DNA of 64,000 bases, from contig JADKAA010000029.1 in NCBI GenBank assembly GCA_016715465.1, forward strand, positions 2,728,001 to 2,792,000. Direction: 5' to 3'. The notes below the pieces were generated by a model. That model ran no database searches. It saw nothing but the letters and a program-made list of their open reading frames with translations, and was not told where the DNA came from. The number at the start of each line of letters is the position of its first letter. Position 1 is the first letter of the stretch. This document shows, in pieces, positions 1-8,864 of this stretch. The position numbers were made by a program, and so were the translations under genes. This DNA comes from Saprospiraceae bacterium (GTDB lineage Bacteria > Bacteroidota > Bacteroidia > Chitinophagales > Saprospiraceae).

Positions 1-660
1 AAACAAGTAGATTTCTGATTTCTGAGGGCTGAATGCTGAATGAGCAAAAAGTTAAATCAAATATTCAGCGGCTTCTGCGTTAAGAAATATTTGGGGAAAG
101 GCAGGATCTTTTTTAATAAGAGAAGTACTAAAGGAACAGAGATATTCAGCGAATTCTGCGGGAAACAAGTAGATTTCTGATTTCTGAGGGCTGAATGCTG
201 AATGGGCAAAAAAGTTAAATCAAATATTCAGCGGCTTCTGCGTTAAGAAATAATTGGGGAAAGGCAGAATCTTTTTTAATAAGAGAAGTACTAAAGGAAC
301 AGAGATATTCAGCGAATTCTGCGGGAAACAAGTAGATTTCTGATTTCTGAGGGCTGAATGCTGAATGGGCAAAAAAGTTAAATCAAATATTCAGCGGCTT
401 CTGCGTTAAGAAATAATTGGGGAAAGGCAGAATCTTTTTTAATAAGAGAAGTACTAAAGGAACAGAGATATTCAGCGAATTCTGCGGGAAACAAGTAGAT
501 TTCTGATTTCTGAGGGCTGAATGCTGAATGGGCAAAAAAGTTAAATCAAATATTCAGCGGCTTCTGCGTTAAGAAATAATTGGGGAAAGGCAGAATCTTT
601 TTTAATAAGAGAAGTACTAAAGGAACAGAGATATTCAGCGAATTCTGCGGGAAACAGGTG
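1..660. repeat. Tandem array of 163-bp units
   Basis: Four nearly identical units begin at 1, 163, 326 and 489. The first is 162 bp and the others 163 bp. A degenerate fifth start lies at 652-680. Units differ by only a few bases (for example gaatgagc versus gaatgggc). Each carries two copies of a motif read as TTCAGCGAATTCTGCGGGAA or TTCAGCGGCTTCTGCG. No open frame crosses the array convincingly. The array touches the window edge, so it probably continues upstream. Confidence 0.95.
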
Positions 661-1015
661 GGCTGCTGAATGGGCAAATGCATTCTTAGCACAACAAGAA
701 ATTCAAATCGATTCTTCCAAATTACGCGACCTGTCTAAATGGCGCAGCCAGGTAGATTTTCGCAGCACAAAAACCCATAATATCTGAAATGGGCTTGATT
801 CTGTTTTGTTTCTAATATTAATAGCGGCGTCTTTTTGGATGAAGGGCACAAATTCTACAGGTTTGATGCAAAAATTATGTTTTGTTTAGACTATGAAAAA
901 CTAAACTTCATTTCTTATTATTTGACCCTGCTTAATATAATTCTTTTTGGCAAAGAAAATATGGCCTTTCACAAAATCTAATACGAAAGCATCCGGCTAA
1001 ATGTCATTATTACAC
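661..1015. other. Intergenic stretch, no gene seen
   Basis: No supported coding frame lies between the repeat array and pyk. The only notable item is 740-765, whose reverse complement matches 12888-12913 at 25 of 26 positions. The remainder is AT-rich, unremarkable sequence leading into the pyk promoter. Confidence 0.6.
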
Positions 1016-1023
1016 TATCTTTG
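1016..1023 (+). promoter_or_regulatory. Bacteroidota -7 element (TATCTTTG) for pyk
   Basis: TATCTTTG fits the TAnnTTTG consensus of the Bacteroidota primary sigma factor. It lies 17 bases before the GTG start of pyk. No clear TTTG -33 element is visible at the expected spacing, so this is a partial match. Confidence 0.55.
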
Positions 1024-1040
1024 GCGCAAAACTAAGGACA

Positions 1041-2483
1041 GTGCCAAACAGACTTAAAAACGTATATCAAAAAACAAAAATTGTCGCTACCGTAGGTCCG
1101 GCTTGCAGTACAGATCCCGGACTTGTGGCGCTGGTAAATGCCGGGGTGGATGTATTCAGACTCAACTTTTCGCATGGCAGTCATGCAGAACATCAGGAGG
1201 TAATCGACCACATCATTTCCATCAACACACGCAATAAGGTACACATCGGCATTTTGGCAGATCTTCAGGGACCCAAGCTAAGGGTAGGAAAGATGGAAAA
1301 TGGAAGCATCGACATCGTACCCGGGGACATCCTTACCTTTACCAATGAAGAGTGCATTGGCACCAAAGAAAAGATTTACATGTCCTACGACCAATTTGCA
1401 GAGGACGTAAATTTGGGAGAAAAAATTCTGGTTGACGATGGCAAGATCGTGCTCGAAGTAGTATCAACTAATAAAAAAGACGAAGTAAAACTCAAGGTGC
1501 TCTATGGCTTTACCCTTTCCTCCAACAAGGGTGTCAACCTTCCTGATACGCAGGTTTCTTTGCCTTGTCTGACAGAAAAAGACCTCAGGGATCTTGATTA
1601 TGTGCTTACCCAACCCGTGAACTGGATTGCCCTCAGTTTTGTGCGCAAAGCTTCTGACATCGTTGACCTCAAGCAACGCATTGCCGCCAAAGGCCACCAC
1701 GCGAAGGTGATTGCCAAGATAGAAAAACCGGAGGCCATTAAAAACATCAAAGAAATCGTGGAAGTCACCGACGCCATCATGATTGCCAGGGGAGATCTCG
1801 GGGTAGAAATGCCCATCGAATTGATTCCCACGACCCAAAAGCACATCATAGGGCTTTGCCAGGAACAGGCAAAACCCGTGATTGTAGCAACCCAGATGAT
1901 GGAAAGTATGATCACCAATCCAAGTCCAACCCGTGCGGAGGTGACCGACGTAGCCAATGCCGTGCTCGATGGTGCAGATGCTGTAATGCTCAGCGGGGAG
2001 ACCTCCGTAGGTAACCACCCCGCTTTGGTGGTTCAGGCCATGAACCGCATCATCGCCAATGCTGAAAAAAATTACCATTTGCAGGGCAAGCGCTCAAAAC
2101 CCAATCCCGAAACAGAAAGTTTTCTATCTGATGCTTTGTGTTATTCGGCGGCTCAGTTGGCAGACAGGATCAAGGCACGCGCCATTCTGGGGCTGACTGT
2201 AACCGGTTATACAGCCTTTAAAGTATCTTCCTACCGGCCAGATGCTGCGATCTACATTTTTTCATCACATAATCACATGCTGGCTACCCTCAACCTGGTT
2301 TGGGGCGTCCGATGTTTTCATTATGATAAATTCAGCAGTACCGATGAGACCATTGATGACCTTACCGATGACCTTAAGATAAGAAATCTGATCAAGGAGG
2401 GTGACATCCTGGTCAACACAGGAAGTATGCCATTGCATAAGCGGTTTAAAACCAACATGTTGAAAATAACTGTGGTCGAATAA
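1041..2483 (+). CDS. pyk: Pyruvate kinase
   Basis: A 480-residue cytosolic glycolytic enzyme that converts phosphoenolpyruvate and ADP to pyruvate and ATP. The N-terminal segment has the family pattern KIVATVGPA followed by FRLNFSHG near residues 14-45. The signature MIARGDLGVEMP lies near residues 247-258 and holds the catalytic and metal-binding acidic residues. ATQMMESM follows near 283. The C-terminal regulatory domain is complete to residue 480, the usual bacterial length. The start is GTG, chosen because it begins just before the conserved TKIVATVGP block and lies close behind a TAnnTTTG element. The gene stands alone, with a hairpin terminator after it. Nothing looks abnormal, and identification is secure. 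Confidence 0.97.
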   Translation: MPNRLKNVYQKTKIVATVGPACSTDPGLVALVNAGVDVFRLNFSHGSHAEHQEVIDHIISINTRNKVHIGILADLQGPKLRVGKMENGSIDIVPGDILTFTNEECIGTKEKIYMSYDQFAEDVNLGEKILVDDGKIVLEVVSTNKKDEVKLKVLYGFTLSSNKGVNLPDTQVSLPCLTEKDLRDLDYVLTQPVNWIALSFVRKASDIVDLKQRIAAKGHHAKVIAKIEKPEAIKNIKEIVEVTDAIMIARGDLGVEMPIELIPTTQKHIIGLCQEQAKPVIVATQMMESMITNPSPTRAEVTDVANAVLDGADAVMLSGETSVGNHPALVVQAMNRIIANAEKNYHLQGKRSKPNPETESFLSDALCYSAAQLADRIKARAILGLTVTGYTAFKVSSYRPDAAIYIFSSHNHMLATLNLVWGVRCFHYDKFSSTDETIDDLTDDLKIRNLIKEGDILVNTGSMPLHKRFKTNMLKITVVE

Positions 2484-2494
2484 GCGGACTTAGG

Positions 2495-2520
2495 AACAAT
2501 TGGTCTCCCATTGTTGTTTT
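2495..2520 (+). terminator. Intrinsic terminator after pyk
   Basis: AACAAT and ATTGTT form a short stem, extended by GG/CC with one mismatch, followed by GTTTTTC. It sits 11 bases past the pyk stop codon. Confidence 0.6.
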
Positions 2521-2556
2521 TCTGAGTGAATGTTATCTATTAATTCCGGATTAAAA

Positions 2557-2564
2557 TATCTTTG
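2557..2564 (+). promoter_or_regulatory. -7 element (TATCTTTG) before panD
   Basis: TATCTTTG ends only eight bases before the panD ATG. Transcription would start almost at the start codon, giving a very short or leaderless mRNA. No -33 TTTG is evident. Confidence 0.5.
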
Positions 2565-2572
2565 CGGCCAAT

Positions 2573-2920
2573 ATGCTGTTACACATCCATAAGTCAAAAA
2601 TTCACAGGGCTACCATCACCCAGGCAAACCTCAACTATGTAGGCTCCATCACCATCGATGAGGACCTCATGGATGCTGCCAACCTGATCGAAGGGGAAAA
2701 AGTCCAAATCGTCAACAACAACAATGGTGAACGACTGGAAACCTATGTGATCAAAGGAGAAAGAGGCTCTGGCACCATTTGCCTCAATGGGGCTGCGGCC
2801 AGAAAGGCCGAAGAGGGCGACATCGTCATCATCATCAGCTACTGCCTCATGACACCGGAAGAAGCCAGGGATTTCAAGCCGGTAACCGTTTTTCCAAACG
2901 AATTCAATAAGCTAGCATAA
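2573..2920 (+). CDS. panD: Aspartate 1-decarboxylase precursor
   Basis: A 115-residue pyruvoyl enzyme that decarboxylates L-aspartate to beta-alanine for pantothenate and CoA synthesis. The self-cleavage site is visible as Tyr22-Val-Gly24-Ser25; Ser25 becomes the pyruvoyl group after Gly-Ser backbone cleavage. Other family blocks are KSKIHRATITQANLNYVGS, LNGAAAR near residue 72, and GDIVIIISY near 82. Length is typical (about 115-127 residues). The next gene begins six bases after the stop, so the two are probably cotranscribed. The start is fixed by the conserved N-terminal MLLHIHKSKIHRAT block. Confidence 0.97.
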   Translation: MLLHIHKSKIHRATITQANLNYVGSITIDEDLMDAANLIEGEKVQIVNNNNGERLETYVIKGERGSGTICLNGAAARKAEEGDIVIIISYCLMTPEEARDFKPVTVFPNEFNKLA

Positions 2921-2926
2921 GCCAGG

Positions 2927-3937
2927 GTGTGGAGCAAACTGCTTAAAATTGCACTTTTTTTTATTTTGGGCATTGCCACCCTTTACCTCGTTTTTTATAC
3001 CCAACAAAAACAATACCAGGGAGACCTGCTGCAGAGTATGTGGCATGATGTGTCTTCCGCCAATCTCTTTTATGCAGGGCTGGCTGCTGCAGCCTTTATG
3101 TTGAGCAATGTCCTGAGATCACTGCGATGGCATCTGCTGCTTGCCCCAATAGGTTGCCGTCCCAGACTGGTCAACTCTCTGGGTGCCATCATGATTGCCT
3201 ATCTCACCAACCTGGCCATTCCCCGTGCCGGAGAGATTGCCAGGGCAACCGTAATTTCACGCCATGAAGATGTTGACTTTGATAAGGCACTTGGCACCAT
3301 TCTGATGGATCGCCTCATAGACCTGATTTGCCTTGGAATTATCGGATTACTGACGCTATTTTTTGCTTATGACCGGATCATGGGCTATTTTGAGACCCAT
3401 CTTGATATAGGCAACATGTTATTCTCAACCCGTATGACCGGGTTAATGCTGTTTCTTGCAGCAATGGGACTATTTTGGGGTTTGCTGTTTGTCTTTCGTT
3501 CACACTGGAAAAATCACCGGGTAGTAGTTAAATTGACAGGGTTCTTTAAAGGTCTCTGGACAGGAATTACCAGCGTGAGGCAACTTCGTCAAAAGGGCTT
3601 GTTTTTATTTTACTCTACAGGCATTTGGTTTCTTTATTTTCTAATGGCCTACCTCATGTTCAAAACCCTTCCAGCCACCGCGCATCTGGGGCTTATCGCC
3701 GGCCTGGTTGTATTCTTTTTTGGCAGCCTGGGCATAGTTTTTCCTTCTCCAGGGGGCATGGGCAGTTATCATTTCCTGGCCATCCAGAGTTTATCTTTGT
3801 ACCAGATTTCAGGTCCGGCAGCTTTTACGTATGCCAACCTCAACTTTTTCACCATCCAGGTTTTCACCATCGGCCTGTTTGGCATATTATCGATGGTGGT
3901 ACTTCCCCTGTACAATAAATCCGGCAAGCCCAGCTGA
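2927..3937 (+). CDS. Lysylphosphatidylglycerol synthase TM region family (YbhN/AglD-like) membrane protein
   Basis: A 336-residue polytopic inner-membrane protein. Hydrophobic segments start at residue 5 and recur through the protein. The family block LSNVLRSLRWHLLLAP lies near residues 63-78, with NLAIPRAGEIARA near 92-104. The C-terminal segment has FPSPGGMGSYHFLAI near 270-284, also typical of UPF0104/YbhN-like proteins. Members resemble the flippase half of MprF or AglD, but the substrate cannot be read from the sequence. The start is a GTG six bases after panD, so it likely shares that transcript. It is complete and of normal length. It lacks the soluble aminoacyl-transferase domain of full MprF. 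Confidence 0.8.
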   Translation: MWSKLLKIALFFILGIATLYLVFYTQQKQYQGDLLQSMWHDVSSANLFYAGLAAAAFMLSNVLRSLRWHLLLAPIGCRPRLVNSLGAIMIAYLTNLAIPRAGEIARATVISRHEDVDFDKALGTILMDRLIDLICLGIIGLLTLFFAYDRIMGYFETHLDIGNMLFSTRMTGLMLFLAAMGLFWGLLFVFRSHWKNHRVVVKLTGFFKGLWTGITSVRQLRQKGLFLFYSTGIWFLYFLMAYLMFKTLPATAHLGLIAGLVVFFFGSLGIVFPSPGGMGSYHFLAIQSLSLYQISGPAAFTYANLNFFTIQVFTIGLFGILSMVVLPLYNKSGKPS

Positions 3938-3944
3938 GTTGAAA

Positions 3945-3973
3945 TTGGAATCCCACGGGTTTTAGTAACTTTG
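3945..3973 (+). promoter_or_regulatory. Candidate promoter upstream of rfaE2
   Basis: TTG at 3945-3947, an 18-base gap, then TAACTTTG at 3966-3973. This approaches the Bacteroidota consensus (TTTG, N19-21, TAnnTTTG). It implies a leader of about 160 bases before the gene at 4140. Confidence 0.4.
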
Positions 3974-4139
3974 TATCCGTGACGGTTCCCTGACATTTTG
4001 CAGGTGAACCGGTGCCATTCAGGATCAAACTTTATCAATTAAGTTAAAGAACCCTATTTTAGACAGTTTTCGCTTCTTTGCAAACGCTGTAAAATGTGAA
4101 TTTACGAAGAAGGAAGGGAACCTTTTAACCAGCAAGCAT

Positions 4140-4640
4140 ATGAAACCTTTGTCAAATAAAATTGTGGAAGACCAAAGTCAATTGCAGCAGCAGGTCCGGC
4201 AATGGCAGGAAGATGGCCTGAAGGTCGTATTTACCAACGGCTGCTTTGATCTCATCCATCTTGGGCACATCCAGTACCTTCGGGAAGCAAAGGCATTGGG
4301 AGACAAACTGGTGGTGGCCCTCAATACCGATGCATCGGTGAGCCGGTTGAAAGGCAGTCACCGCCCGGTGAATGATGAAGCAAGCCGATTGGAAGTCATG
4401 GCCGCTTTTGAATTTACCGATGCCGTAACTACTTTTGGAGAAGAAACACCGTATGAAATTATTCAATTGCTCCGACCCGATGTGTTGGTGAAAGGAGGGG
4501 ACTGGGCCGTCGAAAAAATTATAGGCAGTGACATCGTTTTATCCGCCGGGGGAAAAGTAATTTCCCTCTCTTTTGCACCCGGTTATTCCACCACTAACCT
4601 GGAACAGAAAATAATATCGGCACACAACGCAAAGTCATGA
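4140..4640 (+). CDS. rfaE2: D-glycero-beta-D-manno-heptose 1-phosphate adenylyltransferase (HldE C-domain type)
   Basis: A 166-residue nucleotidyltransferase that makes ADP-heptose from heptose 1-phosphate and ATP for the lipopolysaccharide inner core. The N-terminal motif VFTNGCFDLIHLGHIQYL near residues 30-47 contains the HxGH signature of cytidylyltransferase-like enzymes. NTDASVSRLKG near 61-71 and LVKGGDWAVEKIIG near 119-132 match the RfaE domain II family. In many proteobacteria this domain is fused to the kinase as HldE. Here the kinase is a separate gene at 6543. The stop overlaps the start of the next gene by four bases, suggesting translational coupling to the outer-membrane protein. 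Confidence 0.93.
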   Translation: MKPLSNKIVEDQSQLQQQVRQWQEDGLKVVFTNGCFDLIHLGHIQYLREAKALGDKLVVALNTDASVSRLKGSHRPVNDEASRLEVMAAFEFTDAVTTFGEETPYEIIQLLRPDVLVKGGDWAVEKIIGSDIVLSAGGKVISLSFAPGYSTTNLEQKIISAHNAKS

Positions 4641-6352
4641 AAAAACAAGTATTATTTTTTATAATTTACATCAGTATGATGGGTATGGCCGTGGCTCAGG
4701 ATCTTTATTTGGTAAAGGACAGCCACAAAGACCTGGCAGAAAAGCTCAGCGTTTTATTTCCCGATGCCCGTACCTATAGTTCCGCGATTCGCAGTTATCA
4801 GGCGGAAGCCGTGATCAACTTTGCACTGTCGCATTACCCAGAACTTTCACCGGGAGACAAAGCTATCCTGCTGGATATGATGAATCACTTTGACCAAAAA
4901 AAGCACGAGTTGCCGGCTTTGTCGGTTGAGGAACAAAAGCAGGAGGGACTTTATGCAAAGCGTAAACCAACGCTAAAATATTTTTACAAAAATGCGCAGC
5001 ATTTTTTATCGGTCGATGCCGATGGTTTTTCGCTGCGAGCCAACCCCATTGTTCAACTCTCCTATGGCAATGCCAGCAACGATGGCAACCGTATTTTTCA
5101 GAATACGCGTGGGGCTGAGTTATCGGGGTATATTGACCGCAAGATCTATTTTTATACCCGTGTGCTCGAAAACCAGCAGCGCTTTTTACCACAGACAGAG
5201 CAGTATATTCAGGCCTATAGTGCCATACCCCAGCAGGGTTTTTACAAGGCCTACAACAGTGCCGTGATCGATGGCCTTACGGGCTATGATTTTTTAAACG
5301 CACAGGCCTGTATTGGCCTGCCTATCAGCAAGAGTGTTTCACTGGAGTTTGGTCATGGGCGACACTTTATGGGCAATGGCCTGCGCTCTTTGTTATTGAG
5401 TGATTTCAGCAACAACTACCTCTACCTCAAATTTGACACCCGCGTCTGGAAACTGCATTACCAGAATATTTTTGCCGAACTCAATGCGACCAGTGCCAAC
5501 CAGTTTGGCGGGGATGAATTGCTCACCAAAAAATACATGGCCACCCACTACCTGAGCTTCCGGCCCCTTCCCTGGGCAGAGGTGGGAATTTTTGAGTCGG
5601 TCATCTTTTCCCGAAAAAATCAGTTTGAATTGCAGTACCTCAATCCAGTGATTTTTTACCGCATGGTCGAACAATTCCTGGGTAGTTCCGACAATGCTTT
5701 ACTGGGTCTGAATGCCAGTGTAAACTTCAAAAACAAGGTGCGTCTTTACGGACAGCTCATGCTGGATGAATTCAACCTGGGTTTCTTTAAACAAGATGGC
5801 TGGTGGGGTAACAAATACGGCATTCAGGCGGGAATGAAGTGGCACCATCCATTCAGTGTGGATCAGCTCGATGTGCAGCTGGAATACAACATGGTGCGCC
5901 CGTTTACCTACAGTCACGACCGCACAGAGGATGGCGTAGTACTTACAAGTTATACCCATTACAACATGCCGCTGGCGCATCCGCTGGGTTCTAATTTCAG
6001 GGAGTGGCTTACGAGGGTAACGTACAGGGGTGTGCGAAAGCTGGAGCTGGTGGGTGATGTGGTTTATATGCAGTCGGGTAAAGACCAGGATGGAAAAAAC
6101 TATGGTGCAGATCCAAGGATCAACAACGTGACAAGGTTTCAGGATTTTGGCAACAAATTGCTGCAGGGATCGGCAAATGACGTATTATTTTTGCGCCTCA
6201 ACCTTACGTATGAACTGTGGAAAAATTACCAGGTCTTCCTCAATCCGCAATACCGGAAAACCATGAACCCGGGCAATTTGCCTTCCAGCGATCACTTGTA
6301 CCTGGGCGGTGGGATTTCCATCAACCTGGCCCTGGATAAAAACATATTTTGA
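4637..6352 (+). CDS. Secreted outer-membrane beta-barrel protein, RemB/Wzi-like
   Basis: A 571-residue protein with an N-terminal signal peptide (MKKQVLFFIIYISMMGMAVA, cleavage near residue 20). After a helical N-terminal region of about 100 residues, it consists of many alternating amphipathic strands rich in Tyr, Phe and Asn. Such strands are typical of an outer-membrane barrel, and it ends in LALDKNIF. Its overall look (NTRGAELSGYIDRKIYFYTR, then FGHGRHFMGNG) recalls the Bacteroidota RemB gliding protein and Wzi capsule-assembly families. That match is from memory, not search. Lying between rfaE2 and rfaE1, it may serve surface polysaccharide display. The start ATG overlaps the rfaE2 stop. 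Confidence 0.65.
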   Translation: MKKQVLFFIIYISMMGMAVAQDLYLVKDSHKDLAEKLSVLFPDARTYSSAIRSYQAEAVINFALSHYPELSPGDKAILLDMMNHFDQKKHELPALSVEEQKQEGLYAKRKPTLKYFYKNAQHFLSVDADGFSLRANPIVQLSYGNASNDGNRIFQNTRGAELSGYIDRKIYFYTRVLENQQRFLPQTEQYIQAYSAIPQQGFYKAYNSAVIDGLTGYDFLNAQACIGLPISKSVSLEFGHGRHFMGNGLRSLLLSDFSNNYLYLKFDTRVWKLHYQNIFAELNATSANQFGGDELLTKKYMATHYLSFRPLPWAEVGIFESVIFSRKNQFELQYLNPVIFYRMVEQFLGSSDNALLGLNASVNFKNKVRLYGQLMLDEFNLGFFKQDGWWGNKYGIQAGMKWHHPFSVDQLDVQLEYNMVRPFTYSHDRTEDGVVLTSYTHYNMPLAHPLGSNFREWLTRVTYRGVRKLELVGDVVYMQSGKDQDGKNYGADPRINNVTRFQDFGNKLLQGSANDVLFLRLNLTYELWKNYQVFLNPQYRKTMNPGNLPSSDHLYLGGGISINLALDKNIF

Positions 6353-6542
6353 CCTAAATCAAAGCACAAGGCAAATATACCAATACAAAAAAGTATGCAA
6401 AAAAAACGAAACCCAAGCTTATTATACTGCTGTTTTCTCGAAGCAAATGCGGCCGTAAATGCCCCCTCTTTTTTGAGGTTTGTATTTCTCTTTGTACCTT
6501 CATCTCCAATCATAGCCGTTAGGCGTACAAAACTGTAGTATC

Positions 6543-7472
6543 ATGCAAGATGCACCTATATTGATTGCAGGCGATGTCATCCTCGACAGATATATTCAGG
6601 GGTCAACGCACCGCATTTCTCCCGAAGCCCCTGTACCCATCGTTAAGGTAGATACCGATTATTATACACTCGGTGGAGCAGCCAATGTAGCCCACAACCT
6701 GGCTAATCTGGGGAACCGTACTACCTTACTGGGATGTGTGGGTCGCGATGAATCCGGACGCTGGCTGCACGACTTGCTGATAGCCCGAAACATCAGACCT
6801 GAGTTGTACCTGAGTGCAGACATTCCCACCACTACCAAGACCAGGATCATTTCAAGGAACCAACAGATGATCCGGTTTGATCAGGAAAAACGATTTATAC
6901 ATCATCCCAAATCACTGGAGTTTTTTAAGCATAAATTTTCCGAAGCGGATTACCTGATCATTTCGGATTACGATAAAGGATTTTGCAGTGAGGAATTGCT
7001 GGAATTGATGTTTTCAAACAAGGATAAAAATGCCCTGGTTTTTGTTGATCCCAAGGGACGCAATTGGGAAAAATATAATGGGGCGTATCTTGTAAAACCT
7101 AACCTCGCGGAACTGGAAGAGATTTGTGGCCACGAAATAGCCAATGAGGATGAAGCATTGGAAAAATTTGGGATGCAGGTATTCCGAAAGTACAATTTTG
7201 AGCACCTGCTGGTCACGCGCGGAAAAGCGGGCATGACTCATGTTTCAAAAGAAGGGGTCAGGCATTACCCAACACAACAGGTAGATGTGTTTGATGTTTC
7301 CGGTGCCGGTGACACGGCTATGGCAGTACTGGCTTATATGATCTGCATCGGAAAATCGCTGGATGATGCCATAAATGCTGCCAACCTCGCCTCAGGATTT
7401 GTGGTTACTAAACCCACGACCTATGCCATTGGCAAAGCAGAACTTGAAAGTCTGCTTCGTAAATTAACCTAA
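6543..7472 (+). CDS. rfaE1: D-glycero-beta-D-manno-heptose-7-phosphate kinase (HldE N-domain type)
   Basis: A 309-residue PfkB/ribokinase-fold enzyme that phosphorylates heptose 7-phosphate at C1. The N-terminus has AGDVILDRYIQG, then RISPEAPVPIVKV near residues 24-36 and LGGAANVAHNLANLG near 43-57. The C-terminal PfkB motif DVSGAGDTAMAVLAY near 248-262 contains the catalytic Asp of the GAGD loop. The length fits a stand-alone kinase domain without the adenylyltransferase. The rfaE2 partner lies upstream at 4140, separated by the outer-membrane gene. About 190 bases precede the gene, so it may have its own promoter. Confidence 0.93.
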   Translation: MQDAPILIAGDVILDRYIQGSTHRISPEAPVPIVKVDTDYYTLGGAANVAHNLANLGNRTTLLGCVGRDESGRWLHDLLIARNIRPELYLSADIPTTTKTRIISRNQQMIRFDQEKRFIHHPKSLEFFKHKFSEADYLIISDYDKGFCSEELLELMFSNKDKNALVFVDPKGRNWEKYNGAYLVKPNLAELEEICGHEIANEDEALEKFGMQVFRKYNFEHLLVTRGKAGMTHVSKEGVRHYPTQQVDVFDVSGAGDTAMAVLAYMICIGKSLDDAINAANLASGFVVTKPTTYAIGKAELESLLRKLT

Positions 7473-7497
7473 ATCCGAAGAGGTATCCGGTAAAAAC

Positions 7498-7540
7498 AAA
7501 ACCCATCCCTTTACAGCTTTCACCATAAAGGGATGGGTTT
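7498..7540. terminator. Bidirectional terminator between rfaE1 and tatA
   Basis: A perfect 15-bp stem, AAACCCATCCCTTTA (7498-7512) and TAAAGGGATGGGTTT (7526-7540), with a 13-base loop. It is flanked by A-rich and T-rich sequence. It lies between convergent genes and can serve both. Confidence 0.85.
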
Positions 7541-7559
7541 TAAAGGACAATTTTAAATC

Positions 7560-7766
7560 TTACTTGTTGGATTCGATCTCCCGGATATTCTCTTTGACTT
7601 CGGTTTCAATGTTGGCCTTGGCCTTATTGAATTCCCTGATGCCCTGGCCTAAACCTTTCATCAGTTCCGGAATTTTTTTACCACCAAACAACAAAAGAAC
7701 TACCAATACAATGGCTATGAGTTCGCCTGGTCCAATGGCACTTAAGAATAATGCTGAAAATAACAT
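7560..7766 (-). CDS. tatA: Sec-independent protein translocase subunit TatA/TatE
   Basis: A 68-residue membrane protein of the twin-arginine translocase, which exports folded proteins. The pattern is textbook: a short N-terminus, one hydrophobic helix (IAIVLVVLLLFGGKKIPEL, about residues 17-35) with the FGGKKIPEL hinge, then an amphipathic helix (KGLGQGIREFNKA) and a charged tail. No tatB or tatC lies nearby. Possible Tat-type cargo in this window is the gluconate dehydrogenase-like small subunit at 35689, which begins with KRRKAL. Confidence 0.93.
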   Translation of the reverse strand: MLFSALFLSAIGPGELIAIVLVVLLLFGGKKIPELMKGLGQGIREFNKAKANIETEVKENIREIESNK

Positions 7767-7785
7767 GTTTTGAAATTTATGGGTA

Positions 7786-7793
7786 CAAAGTTA
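7786..7793 (-). promoter_or_regulatory. -7 element (TAACTTTG, minus strand) for tatA
   Basis: CAAAGTTA on the plus strand reads TAACTTTG on the minus strand, about 20 bases upstream of the tatA ATG. No -33 element is clear. Confidence 0.5.
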
Positions 7794-7910
7794 CAACACT
7801 ATCAACGTTTGGACCTCAAAAAAATCTCCCGGTTTAGCGAATAAAACCAGAATAGCCCAAATATTTTTTAATTAGTTTTATAAACTACAGATTATCAGTA
7901 GAATATATAA

Positions 7911-8864
7911 TTATTTTTTCAGACCGATTTCCCGTAATCGCTCGTTGAGGTAGTCGCCTGCGGTAATGAGTTCATAGGCCAGTGGATGATCTGCCGTAAC
8001 CGTTGAGGGAAGGCAGCTGAGGTCCATGGATGATTTGGGATGCAGGAAAAACGGAATACTCAGCCTCGGCACGTGCCAAAGTTCTCTCGGTGGATTGACA
8101 ACCCGGTGTGTGGTGGATTTGAGGTAATTGTTGGTCAGGCGCTGCAACATATCACCCACGTTGATGACGATCTCATCGGCTTCGGGTACGATGTCGAGCC
8201 ATTCACCTGCAGAGTTCAGCAATTGAAGTCCACCCGCCGATGCACCTACAAGCAGGGTAATGAGGTTGATGTCTTCGTGTTGTTCAGCCCTGATGGCGCT
8301 TTGTGGTTCTTCGGTGATTGGAGGATAATGGATGGTGCGCAGGATGCTGTTGCCATCGGTGATCTTTTCGTCAAAATAGTGTTCCTCCAGGCCGAGGTAG
8401 ATGGCAATGGCCCTGAGCAGATGGGCACCCGCTTTTTCAAAGGCCTTATACAAATCCCGGCTATAGTCAGAGAAGCCTTCAATATCGGTAACAGTGGGAT
8501 TGGTAGGATATTCTGCTTTGAGGGGGTGATCGTCGCTCACGTACTGACCAATCTGGTAAAATTCCTTAAGGTCGGCGACTTTTGATTGTTTGGCGTGTTC
8601 TTTACCATAGGATGTATATCCCCGCTGACCAGCCAGGCCCTCAATTTCATATTTTCTTTTAACCTCTACCGGCAAAGAAAAAAAAGCCTTCGATGCCGCA
8701 TAAAAATTATCGATCAGGTCTTTGGGAACCTGATGGTTGATCACACCAACAAAGCCAACTTCGTGAAAAGCTTTTCCCAGGGCAGCCACAAATGCTTTTT
8801 TATCGGCCTCATTGCCATTTACAAAACTGGTCAGGTCAACCAGCGGGATGGATCTGTTACTCAT
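7911..8864 (-). CDS. Isopenicillin N synthase-like 2-oxoglutarate/Fe(II) oxygenase
   Basis: A 317-residue soluble enzyme of the 2OG-Fe(II) dioxygenase family with the DIOX_N domain (IPLVDLTSF, then AFHEVGFVGVINHQVP near residues 31-46). The iron ligands are visible: His and Asp in EQHEDINLITLL near residue 195, and the distal His in KSTTHRVVNP near 252. The 2OG-binding Arg and Ser are in PRLSIPFFLHP near 265. These proteins oxidise small molecules such as antibiotics, flavonoids or gibberellin-type substrates in other organisms. The substrate here is unknown. It is a single gene with no biosynthetic neighbours, and it is complete and intact. Confidence 0.85.
   Translation of the reverse strand: MSNRSIPLVDLTSFVNGNEADKKAFVAALGKAFHEVGFVGVINHQVPKDLIDNFYAASKAFFSLPVEVKRKYEIEGLAGQRGYTSYGKEHAKQSKVADLKEFYQIGQYVSDDHPLKAEYPTNPTVTDIEGFSDYSRDLYKAFEKAGAHLLRAIAIYLGLEEHYFDEKITDGNSILRTIHYPPITEEPQSAIRAEQHEDINLITLLVGASAGGLQLLNSAGEWLDIVPEADEIVINVGDMLQRLTNNYLKSTTHRVVNPPRELWHVPRLSIPFFLHPKSSMDLSCLPSTVTADHPLAYELITAGDYLNERLREIGLKK

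Noticed and set aside
1..660. Possible CRISPR array at the window start
   Set aside because: The whole 163-bp unit is repeated, with no unique spacers between short repeats, and no cas genes lie nearby.
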